The notes under the pieces: model-generated
What the model was told of the DNA's origin: nothing
Database searches by the model: none
The model's input: the letters and a program-made list of their open reading frames with translations, nothing else
Made by a program: the position numbers and the translations under genes
In this document: piece by piece, positions 1-5,730 of the stretch
How the letters are laid out: every line of letters starts with the position of its first letter
Position numbering within the stretch: position 1 is the stretch's first letter
NCBI GenBank assembly: GCA_041485285.1
Contig: JBGPJF010000112.1
Span: forward strand, 1-6,578
Length of the DNA: 6,578 nt
Source of the DNA: DATEUP01 sp041485285
GTDB lineage: Archaea > Thermoplasmatota > DTKX01 > DATEUP01
Direction of reading: 5' to 3'

Positions 1-128
1 ACGACGCCGAGCAGCCCCATGAACATGATCGGGAAGAAGAAGGTCCAGAAGAGCGCCTGCCCGTCGCGCTTGAACGCCTTCAGGTCGGCGAAGGCGAATT
101 TTCCCGCGTTGTTGAGCCACTTGTTCAT
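1..128 (-). CDS. ABC-2 type transporter permease, N-terminal part (cut by window edge)
   Basis: This is the first 42 codons of a membrane permease that continues beyond the left edge. The visible N-terminus has a short amphipathic stretch with a charged patch (LKAFKRDGQALFW), followed by the start of a hydrophobic helix (TFFFPIMFMGLLGVV). ABC-2 exporter permeases commonly begin this way, with a cytosolic 'RD' segment and then the first membrane helix. The ATG at 128-126 overlaps the TGA stop of the upstream ATPase gene as ATGA, so the two are almost certainly translated together as an ATPase-permease exporter. I expect it to form the membrane channel of that complex. The substrate cannot be told from this fragment. 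The family call rests on the N-terminus and on the neighbour; the exact subfamily is unknown. Confidence 0.8.
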   Translation of the reverse strand, partial: MNKWLNNAGKFAFADLKAFKRDGQALFWTFFFPIMFMGLLGV

Positions 129-1039
129 TCGCGCAGCCTCCTTCCCGTGAGCTTTACGAATACGTCCTCGAGCGTCGCGCTGCGGATCTTGATGTCTTCT
201 GCGCGCCAAGCCCCGCCGGCGCCGTGCTCAATGACGGCTCGGAGCGTAGTGGTCGCGTCGGTCGTGAACAGCGAATAGGTGCCCTCCGCCTCGACAACGC
301 GCGTCACGGCCGCTAGCTTCGAAAGCTCGCCCTCTTCGACCCTTCCGGTCACCGTGAACTCGATCGCTTGGCTCTCTCCGAGCGCCTTGATCAGGTTCTT
401 CGGCGTGTCCTGCGCGACGATCTTCCCCTGGTCCATGATTGCAACGATGTCGCAGAGGCGTTCGGCTTCCTCCATGTAGTGCGTGGTGATGACGATCGTC
501 TTGCCCTCCTTGCGCAGGCCCTCGATGACCTCCCAGAGGTTTCGCCGCGCGGCCGGGTCAAGGCCGGTCGTCGGCTCATCGAGAAAGATGAGCTTCGGGT
601 CGTTGACGAGCGCGAGTCCGATCGCCAGCCGCTGGGCTTGTCCGCCGGAGAGTTCCTCGACGCGCGCGTCGGCCTTCTGTTCAAGCTGCACATGCGCGAT
701 CACCTCGTCGGCGGGCAGCTGGTGCTTGAAGAACGTCCCGAATAGTTCGATCGTCTCGCGCACCGTGAGGCGGTCGGGCGTCGCCGTCGACTGGAGCTGG
801 ACGCCGATGAGCTCCTTGATCTCCTTCTTCATTTTCGAGCGGTCGAGCCCGAGGATCCTGATCTCGCCGCTGTCGGGGTCGCGGATCCCTTCGACGACCT
901 CGAGCGTCGTCGTCTTCCCCGCGCCGTTGGGCCCGAGGATGCCGAAGATCTGCTTGTCCTCGACCGTGAGCGAGATGCCGTTCACGGCGACGAGGTCGCC
1001 GTAGCGCTTGACGAGGTTGTGGATCTCGATCGCCGGCAC
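125..1039 (-). CDS. ABC-2 type exporter ATP-binding protein (DrrA/NatA-like)
   Basis: This is a cytosolic ATPase subunit that powers an ABC exporter together with the permease encoded next to it. Counting from the GTG at 1039 it has 304 residues. It carries Walker A GPNGAGKT (36-43), a Q-loop glutamine near 83, the signature LSGGQ (130-134), Walker B LIFLDEP (150-156), a D-loop (TTGLDP) and the switch histidine (TTH, 187). After residue about 225 comes a C-terminal regulatory-type domain ending in the 'ATLEDVFVKLTGR' signature usual for DrrA/NatA/CcmA-type exporters. The frame is open to an ATG at 1105, but that adds 22 residues with no family resemblance. The GTG puts 'IEIHNLVKRYG' at the N-terminus, as in related proteins, so I prefer it. 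The gene ends in an ATGA overlap with the permease. The substrate (drug, lipid, ion or polysaccharide) is undetermined. Confidence 0.93.
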   Translation of the reverse strand: MPAIEIHNLVKRYGDLVAVNGISLTVEDKQIFGILGPNGAGKTTTLEVVEGIRDPDSGEIRILGLDRSKMKKEIKELIGVQLQSTATPDRLTVRETIELFGTFFKHQLPADEVIAHVQLEQKADARVEELSGGQAQRLAIGLALVNDPKLIFLDEPTTGLDPAARRNLWEVIEGLRKEGKTIVITTHYMEEAERLCDIVAIMDQGKIVAQDTPKNLIKALGESQAIEFTVTGRVEEGELSKLAAVTRVVEAEGTYSLFTTDATTTLRAVIEHGAGGAWRAEDIKIRSATLEDVFVKLTGRRLRE

Positions 1040-1068
1040 GCATCGGCCCCCGGCCCTCGAACCCCCGA

Positions 1069-1085
1069 TTTGCTTTTGAAGACTT
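1069..1085 (-). promoter_or_regulatory. Possible archaeal TATA/BRE region for the ABC exporter operon
   Basis: Read on the minus strand this is an A-rich patch (TCTTCAAAAGCAAATC) in otherwise very GC-rich DNA. It lies about 30-45 bases ahead of the preferred GTG start of the ATPase. An archaeal TATA box would put the transcript start about 25 bases downstream, leaving a short leader. The match to a TATA consensus is weak, and a second A/T patch lies further upstream at 1116-1120. Confidence 0.3.
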
Positions 1086-1111
1086 GGTTTGGACGCGTGG
1101 GGCACGCGGGC

Positions 1112-1124
1112 CGCGATTTTCGCG
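1112..1124. repeat. Short inverted repeat (5-base arms, 3-base centre) upstream of the ABC operon
   Basis: The sequence is CGCGA-TTT-TCGCG, a perfect inverted repeat in the 156-base gap between the acetyltransferase stop and the ATPase start. Its position just upstream of the possible promoter would suit a dimeric repressor such as a small winged-helix regulator. Arms this short can occur by chance in GC-rich DNA, so the operator role is only a possibility. Confidence 0.3.
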
Positions 1125-1173
1125 TGCTGGCCACACGAAGCATCGCACGTGAGATCGCTTTGAGACGGTTCGA

Positions 1174-1187
1174 CGCGGCGCGCCGCG
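1174..1187. repeat. Perfect 14-base GC palindrome just downstream of the acetyltransferase gene
   Basis: CGCGGCGCGCCGCG equals its own reverse complement. It begins 9 bases after the acetyltransferase stop codon in the direction of that gene. No run of T follows, so it is not a typical intrinsic terminator. It could be a protein-binding site, or it could be chance in a sequence made almost entirely of G and C. Confidence 0.35.
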
Positions 1188-1195
1188 GGCCACGC

Positions 1196-1765
1196 TCAGA
1201 AGAGCTTCTTGTGCATCTCGAGCGCGTCGTCGCCGCTTTCGTAGTACCCGGGGATGCGGCGGTACAGGATGTAGCCCTCGCGTTCGTACAACCGCTGCGC
1301 CGGGACGTTCTTGGTGCCGACTGTGAGAACCGCGCCAGTCACTCCCCACTCGCGCATTTTCGTCTCGCCTGCTTTCAGGAGCATGCGCCCCACGCCCCGG
1401 CGGCGGTGCTCGGGGTGCACATCGACCGTGACGATCAGGCCGAAGCCGCGGTCGCGCGCGACGGTGATGAACCCCAGCGCGCGCTCGGCGGCCGCCGCCG
1501 TCCGCTCAAACGCGACCACTGTCGACACGCGGTCGACCGTGTCAACGAGGAACTTGCCCTGCAGGATGTCTTCCATGAGCCCCCGCGCATAGCGGTCCTC
1601 GGGCGGGAAGCAGAGCGCATCGATCGCCGTGAGGGTGCCCGCATCGCCGGCAATGGCCTCCCGGAGTGCAAGGCGCGTGGGCGCTTCCACGTCCGGGTCA
1701 AAAGGGGGCCCCTTTGTGAACGTTGGCCTCGCGTACCTCAGCACGTGCGGGGCCTGGGCGCTCAT
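1196..1765 (-). CDS. GNAT family N-acetyltransferase, RimI/Ard1-like
   Basis: This is predicted to be a cytosolic enzyme that moves an acetyl group from acetyl-CoA to an amine, probably the N-terminal amine of proteins, as archaeal RimI/Ard1 enzymes do. From the ATG at 1765 it has 189 residues. The fold is recognisable from LREA..D...LCFPPEDRY (34-59), the acetyl-CoA motif A VTVDVHPEHRRRGVGRMLL (112-130, with the RxxGxG loop at 121-126), and motif B NVPAQRLYEREGY (153-165). The YY at 174-175 and the terminal 'MHKKL' match the usual end of RimI proteins. Residues 1-28 precede the domain and lack similarity that I recognise. An in-frame GTG at 1690 would give 164 residues, closer to the usual RimI length, so the start is uncertain. 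A GGGGGT stretch lies just upstream of the ATG. Protein substrate specificity cannot be read from sequence. Confidence 0.88.
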   Translation of the reverse strand: MSAQAPHVLRYARPTFTKGPPFDPDVEAPTRLALREAIAGDAGTLTAIDALCFPPEDRYARGLMEDILQGKFLVDTVDRVSTVVAFERTAAAAERALGFITVARDRGFGLIVTVDVHPEHRRRGVGRMLLKAGETKMREWGVTGAVLTVGTKNVPAQRLYEREGYILYRRIPGYYESGDDALEMHKKLF

Positions 1766-1821
1766 CCGTCGTATACCCCCGCCCCCTGCGCTGGCTTCCA
1801 ACGGTGAGGGTCTTCCCCCTT

Positions 1822-1833
1822 ACCCTTATTAGG
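1822..1833 (+). promoter_or_regulatory. Probable archaeal TATA box for the CARDB/PKD surface protein (possibly bidirectional)
   Basis: The AT-rich element CCTTATTAGG sits in a GC-rich divergent intergenic region. A TATA box centred near 1828 predicts a transcript start near 1853-1856, almost on top of the GTG at 1857 and 10 bases ahead of the ATG at 1866. The mRNA would therefore be leaderless or nearly so. The opposite strand reads CTAATAAGG and could serve the divergent acetyltransferase with a longer leader of roughly 35-40 bases. Confidence 0.5.
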
Positions 1834-1865
1834 CGGCCCGGGCCGATCGTCGGTACGTGGCCCCC

Positions 1866-3263
1866 ATGAACGACAAGACCCCGCGCCCCGCCCGCCGCTT
1901 CCCGCTCGCCCCCGCGCTCCTCATCGCCGGCGCCGCAGCGCTCCTGCTCGCCGCGCCCGCGCTCGCGTCGCGCGACCTCACGGTAACGGTCGAGGGGCCA
2001 ACGACCTCGACCGACAATGCAACGATCTCCTACAATCTCACCGCTCACAATGCCGGGTCAGGGGCAGGCTCGACCTCGGTGGTCGAATTTTACGTCAACG
2101 GCAATGCGACGGGCGTGCCCCACGACTTCGGGAACCTCGCCAACGGCGAGAACGGTTCGGCATTCGAGAATCTGACGCTGACCTGCGGCATCTACACGCT
2201 AAATGCGACGGTCGACCCCGCCGACGCAGTCCCGGAGAGCAACGAGACGAACAATAACGCGACGCTCGCGCTCGTTGTGACACCGTTCGCGAACTTCACC
2301 GCCGTGCAGAACGGCGAGGTCGGGAACATCACCCTGACGCTCGATGCCTCAAGCTCCCACGGTTGCTCACCGCTCAACTACACCTGGAGCGTGGGCGGCG
2401 TCGCATTCTACGGCCCAACGGTGACCTACACGCCCCCCGCTGGTAACCTCACGGTCCAGCTGGCGGTTCGTGGCGGCGGCAACGCGCTCCTCACCGGCCA
2501 GGCAAGCCGCGTAATCGTCATCCCCAACGCCGCGCCGTCGCTCTCGCTTGCTCTTGCCGACGACTCGATCCCGAGCGGCTGGCCGCTTGCCCTCACGGTG
2601 ACGGCCGACGACACCGACGGGACCGTCGCCACCACTTTGCTTGACTTCGGCGACGGCAACAGCTCAACGGACCCGCTTGCTGGCGCGATCTACGAGTACC
2701 ACCGCGGCGGCAACTTCACGGTAACCGTCGGCGTCACCGACAACCTCGGAGCCACCAACGAGAGCACGATCGTGGTCCATGTTGCGAACCGCGCGCCCAC
2801 CATCGTCACATCGTTCCCCTACTGGGAGACCGAGGCGGGCAAGGCCATCGAGTTCAACGCGTCCGGCTCCTCGGACCCCGACGGCGAACCCCTCAACATC
2901 ACTTGGGACTTCGGCGACGGCACCACGGGTTCCGGCCCCGTCGTAAACCACACCTACGACACGCCCGGGACATACATGGCGAAGGTCAGCGTGACCGACT
3001 CAAGCGGGGGCACGCGCGAAGAGACGATGCAGATCCGGATTGACCCGAAGCCCTCCGGGGGCGGGTCAAGTTGGTGGCTCTGGATTGTGATCCTCATCGT
3101 GCTCGCGCTCCTCGTGCTGATGATCTTGCGCCGAAGGCGCGAGACCGAGGAAGCACCCACCCCGCCGCCGACGGACAAGGCGTCCACCCCGGCCGACACG
3201 CCGGCCACTCCGGCGGACAAGCCCTCGGGCGAAGGCTCTTCTTCAAAGCCGCCCTCCCCGTGA
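1866..3263 (+). CDS. Membrane-anchored surface protein with CARDB and PKD domains
   Basis: This is a predicted cell-surface protein of 465 residues from the ATG. It has a signal peptide (RR followed by a hydrophobic core; likely cleavage after APALA, about residue 34). Next comes a CARDB domain (about 36-138, ending in the typical 'ESNETNN'), then a divergent PKD-like domain (139-221). Two good PKD domains follow (222-308 with DFGDG at 260-264; 309-396 with WDFGDG at 347-352). A Gly/Ser linker leads to one membrane helix (403-421), an RRRR stop-transfer block and a Pro/Thr-rich cytosolic tail. The ectodomain holds 18 N-X-S/T sequons and two cysteines (107, 167) that could pair. I see no catalytic motif. 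These domains usually mediate adhesion or protein/sugar contacts, so a structural, S-layer-associated or adhesive role is an inference. An in-frame GTG at 1857 is an alternative start. The stop overlaps the likely hutI start. Confidence 0.9.
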   Translation: MNDKTPRPARRFPLAPALLIAGAAALLLAAPALASRDLTVTVEGPTTSTDNATISYNLTAHNAGSGAGSTSVVEFYVNGNATGVPHDFGNLANGENGSAFENLTLTCGIYTLNATVDPADAVPESNETNNNATLALVVTPFANFTAVQNGEVGNITLTLDASSSHGCSPLNYTWSVGGVAFYGPTVTYTPPAGNLTVQLAVRGGGNALLTGQASRVIVIPNAAPSLSLALADDSIPSGWPLALTVTADDTDGTVATTLLDFGDGNSSTDPLAGAIYEYHRGGNFTVTVGVTDNLGATNESTIVVHVANRAPTIVTSFPYWETEAGKAIEFNASGSSDPDGEPLNITWDFGDGTTGSGPVVNHTYDTPGTYMAKVSVTDSSGGTREETMQIRIDPKPSGGGSSWWLWIVILIVLALLVLMILRRRRETEEAPTPPPTDKASTPADTPATPADKPSGEGSSSKPPSP

Positions 3264-4513
3264 CCGGGGAAAGGTTGGTCCGCGCCTTCGTGAACTGCGG
3301 GGCTATCGCCACGCCCCGCGGCAGCCGGCCGCTCGCGGGCCGTGACATGGGCGCGCTCCACGAAGTTGCCGACGGCGTCATCGTTGCCGACGAGGACGGC
3401 GTCATCCTCGAAGTGGGCCCGCGGGGCAAGGTGGAGATCCCCGACGGCGCCGACATCGTCGACGCCGAAGGCCTGCTCGTCGTGCCGGGCCTGGTCGACC
3501 CCCACACCCACGCGGTGTTCGCGGGCGACCGCTCTTTCGAGGTCGAGCACAAGGTCGCGGGCAAGACCTACCTCGAAATCCAGCAGCTCGGCGGCGGCAT
3601 CTACCACACCGTCGAGGCGACCCGCAAGGCCTCCGTCGAGGAACTCGCGGCCTCCGGCAAGCGGCGGCTCGAAGAGATGCTCCGTCAAGGCACGACCACG
3701 GTCGAGGTGAAGTCTGGGTATGGCCTCGACACGCACCACGAAATCAAAATGCTCCGGGCCATCGAGCTCATGCGCGCAAACGCGGTCCAAGATGTCGTGC
3801 CAACGCTGCTTGCCGCGCACGCCGTGCCCAAGGAACTTGCAAGGGTCCGCGATGTGTTCGTGCAGATGGTCATCGGCGAGATGGTGCCCCAGGTCGCCCA
3901 CGAGGGGCTTGCAACTTTCGTTGACGTGTGGTGCGACGAAGGCGCGTTCACGGTCGATGAGTGCCGCCCGATCCTGCTCACGGCGCAGCGCGCAGGGATG
4001 GGCCTGCGCGTGCACGCCGACGAGTTGGGGCGCGTCGGGGCCGCTCGGCTTGCCGCCGATGTGCGCGCCTCGTCTGCCGACCACCTGCTCCACGCCACGC
4101 CCGAAGACTTCCGAGCGCTGCGCGACGCCGGCGTCGTCCCCATCCTGGCGCCCGCGGCCCCCCTTGTGATGTTCTCCCACAAGTGGCCGGACGCACGCGG
4201 CCTCGTTGGCGACAACGTCCCCTTCGCCCTCGCCACGGACTTCAACCCGAACTGCCAGGTCTCGTCGATGCAGCGCGCGATGGCGCTCGCGGTCTACTCG
4301 ATGCGCACGCCGCCGAAGGTGGCGCTTACGGCGGCCACCCTGAACGCCGCCTGCTCGCTGGGCAAGGGGCACACGGTCGGAACGATCGAGGAGGGAAAAT
4401 TCGCCGACCTCGCGTTCATTGACGCGAAGTCGGTCGACGAGTTCGTCACCGATCTCAGCCGCAACCGCGTCCACGCGGTCGCGCGAAAGGGGCAGATGCA
4501 CTACAACCACTGA
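3260..4513 (+). CDS. hutI: Imidazolonepropionase
   Basis: This enzyme opens the ring of 4-imidazolone-5-propanoate to N-formimidoyl-L-glutamate, the third step of histidine degradation. It is a cytosolic metal-dependent amidohydrolase. From the GTG at 3260 it has 417 residues, the normal family length. The metal ligands fit the family pattern: HTH at 82 and 84, H252 (VHADE) and D327 (ATDFNP). E255 is the likely catalytic acid/base, and R91, Y154 (KSGYG) and H187 (AHAVP) are in the substrate-contact positions known from bacterial HutI. Family blocks GGGIYHTVEATRKAS and GTTTVEVKSGYGL are intact. The loop usually reading GT(A/T)F is here AAPLVMF, and the stretch after the metal aspartate is NPNCQVSSMQ, both unusual. 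The GTG overlaps the upstream stop as GTGA; TTG 3275 and GTG 3290 are later alternatives. The frame is open upstream to 3071, but that lies inside the surface-protein gene. No other hut gene is in view. Confidence 0.95.
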   Translation: MTGERLVRAFVNCGAIATPRGSRPLAGRDMGALHEVADGVIVADEDGVILEVGPRGKVEIPDGADIVDAEGLLVVPGLVDPHTHAVFAGDRSFEVEHKVAGKTYLEIQQLGGGIYHTVEATRKASVEELAASGKRRLEEMLRQGTTTVEVKSGYGLDTHHEIKMLRAIELMRANAVQDVVPTLLAAHAVPKELARVRDVFVQMVIGEMVPQVAHEGLATFVDVWCDEGAFTVDECRPILLTAQRAGMGLRVHADELGRVGAARLAADVRASSADHLLHATPEDFRALRDAGVVPILAPAAPLVMFSHKWPDARGLVGDNVPFALATDFNPNCQVSSMQRAMALAVYSMRTPPKVALTAATLNAACSLGKGHTVGTIEEGKFADLAFIDAKSVDEFVTDLSRNRVHAVARKGQMHYNH

Positions 4514-4530
4514 AACGCCATGAACAGGCC

Positions 4531-4543
4531 AAAACTTTTTTAT
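4531..4543 (+). promoter_or_regulatory. Archaeal BRE/TATA promoter of the lipoprotein gene
   Basis: AAAACTTTTTTAT is the strongest AT-rich block in the window. It matches an A-rich BRE followed by a TATA box. The predicted transcript start, about 25 bases downstream, falls near 4564-4570, giving a leader of only about 6-12 bases before the TTG at 4576. The block starts 17 bases after the hutI stop, so the lipoprotein gene is probably transcribed independently of hutI. Confidence 0.65.
4536..4541 (+). terminator. Possible oligo-T transcription terminator of the hutI transcript
   Basis: Six T residues on the coding strand start 22 bases after the hutI stop. Archaeal RNA polymerase can terminate at T-runs without a hairpin. 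The same bases form part of the TATA box proposed for the next gene, so one short element may both end one transcript and start the next. No stem-loop precedes the run. Confidence 0.4.
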
Positions 4544-4575
4544 CACGCTACGCCCGAAGGGCAAGCAGTGATCGA

Positions 4576-5730
4576 TTGGCATCACGCATCTTCGAAGTCC
4601 GTGCGCACGCGTTTGCGCTGGCCGCCCTCGCCGTGCTCCCGGCGCTGATCGCCGGGTGCATCGACCCGCCGCCCGATTGGGGCCACGACTCTACGGCCGA
4701 GGAAGGCGCCGGGTACCGCACAATCGTGATTCATCCACGCGCGACCTTCGAAGTCGTGGAGGCCGCCCTGAGCCCGGACGCACGGACGCTCGCGCTAATG
4801 TTCGAAGACGGCGTCCTCCAGTTGTGGGGCGTGAACGGGACCATGCTGCGTGCCTGGCAGATGGAGGCCGCACCGTGGCACTGCATCGCGGAACGCGGGT
4901 GCGGGATCTGGTTCCTACCCAATAGCACGCTCCTCAGCTTCGTCGACAGCAACGTAACCGTCCACTCCCTCGACGGCCACCTACTATGGAACTGGTCGGC
5001 GCCTGCCTCCCACCAAGGAATTAGATGGATGGAGCCCGCCGAGAACGGCACCCTCCTCGTGCTGTCGTTTAACGACCGCACGGCGCGGGTACGCAACGTG
5101 CTGACGGCGGAAGAGTTCCCGATCGACGACGGCGGGCACAAGCACGGCGCGGACATCAGCTCGTCGGACACAGCGGACATCGTGGGGACCGCAGGCGCCA
5201 CGGTTGGCTTCTTCAACCCAGCGGGCGCGCTTGTGGCCGAATTTGATCGCGAAGGCGATGTGGAGGTCGCAGGCGACGGCCGGGCAGGGTTCGTCTGGCG
5301 GCACGACCACGATGGGGCCGGCATCCTCTCCCTCGTCCACCTCACAGTCGTCCCGGGGACGTTCGAGAATCTGACCGTCCCTGGCGCATGGCAGGACCCC
5401 CAATTCCCGGCCGACCAGGCCGACCGCCTGTTCATCAGCGCGGGCGGGAGGTTCGCCGCGGTCCATGCCCGGTTCTCTGTTTCCACCTGCCGGGGCGATG
5501 ATTGCGACCGCGAGCCCCACGACTACGTCCGGGTGCTCGACCTTGCCAATCGGTCCCGCGACCTTGGATTTGGTGCGGTGAGGCCCATCCGCATATTCCT
5601 CGCCGCGGACGGTTCGGCCGTCGCGGTGTCTTCAGTGCTCGCTCAGATGAATGTGTACCGCATCGAACTCACGGTGGCCGACGCCGGCGCAACGCCGCCG
5701 CGCCTCGTCCCTCCGCCACCGATTGTTTAG
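4576..5730 (+). CDS. Exported lipoprotein with predicted beta-propeller (WD40-like) repeats, function unknown
   Basis: I do not recognise this as a named gene. The 384-residue product begins with a short charged segment and a hydrophobic core ending in a lipobox (LIAGC, Cys28), so it should be lipid-anchored outside the cell. The remainder is beta-rich with WD40/propeller-like blades such as LSPDARTLALMFEDGVLQLW (65-84) and VTVHSLDGHLLWNWS (127-141), plus later segments of the kind 'SAGGRFAAVHARF' and 'LAADGSAVAVSS'. It has seven N-X-S/T sequons (88, 116, 126, 139, 157, 265, 325) and two close cysteine pairs (103/109 and 305/310) that may form disulfides. His/Asp-rich loops occur at 187-193 and 242-247. 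No enzymatic motif is visible. The TTG start is chosen because no other start codon lies between the promoter and the signal peptide. The stop overlaps the convergent aminotransferase stop by 4 bases. A ligand-binding or scaffold role is a guess. Confidence 0.82.
   Translation: MASRIFEVRAHAFALAALAVLPALIAGCIDPPPDWGHDSTAEEGAGYRTIVIHPRATFEVVEAALSPDARTLALMFEDGVLQLWGVNGTMLRAWQMEAAPWHCIAERGCGIWFLPNSTLLSFVDSNVTVHSLDGHLLWNWSAPASHQGIRWMEPAENGTLLVLSFNDRTARVRNVLTAEEFPIDDGGHKHGADISSSDTADIVGTAGATVGFFNPAGALVAEFDREGDVEVAGDGRAGFVWRHDHDGAGILSLVHLTVVPGTFENLTVPGAWQDPQFPADQADRLFISAGGRFAAVHARFSVSTCRGDDCDREPHDYVRVLDLANRSRDLGFGAVRPIRIFLAADGSAVAVSSVLAQMNVYRIELTVADAGATPPRLVPPPPIV

Noticed and set aside
1040..1105. 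N-terminal extension of the ABC ATPase to an ATG at 1105.
   Set aside because: The 22 extra residues have no family resemblance and overlap the probable promoter; ABC ATPases normally start just before the 'IEIHNLVKRYG' segment, which the GTG at 1039 provides.
681..1349. A 222-codon minus-strand frame overlapping both the ATPase and the acetyltransferase.
   Set aside because: It is a shifted frame of two well-supported genes with highly Arg-rich low-complexity translation.
1701..1715. Symmetric AAAGGGG-G-CCCCTTT sequence.
   Set aside because: It lies within the predicted acetyltransferase coding region, encoding Lys-Gly-Pro-Pro-Phe, and its one-base centre cannot form a useful RNA hairpin; probably chance.
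1019..1807. A 262-codon plus-strand open frame opposite the acetyltransferase.
   Set aside because: It lies antisense to a clear GNAT gene, is rich in Arg/Ala/His, crosses an intergenic gap and shows no family motif.
3071..3259. Upstream extension of the hutI frame by 63 codons.
   Set aside because: It lies entirely within the membrane helix and tail of the surface-protein gene in another frame, and a 417-residue product from 3260 already has the usual HutI length.
2954..4585. A 543-codon open frame on the minus strand opposite the surface protein end and hutI.
   Set aside because: It is antisense to hutI, whose family motifs are intact. GC-rich codon usage keeps the opposite frame open, and the translation is low-complexity (R, G, D, V, H) with no recognisable domain.
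4520..4645. A short frame starting at the ATG at 4520 between hutI and the lipoprotein gene.
   Set aside because: It starts upstream of the predicted promoter, overlaps the lipoprotein gene out of frame, and its translation has no recognisable feature.
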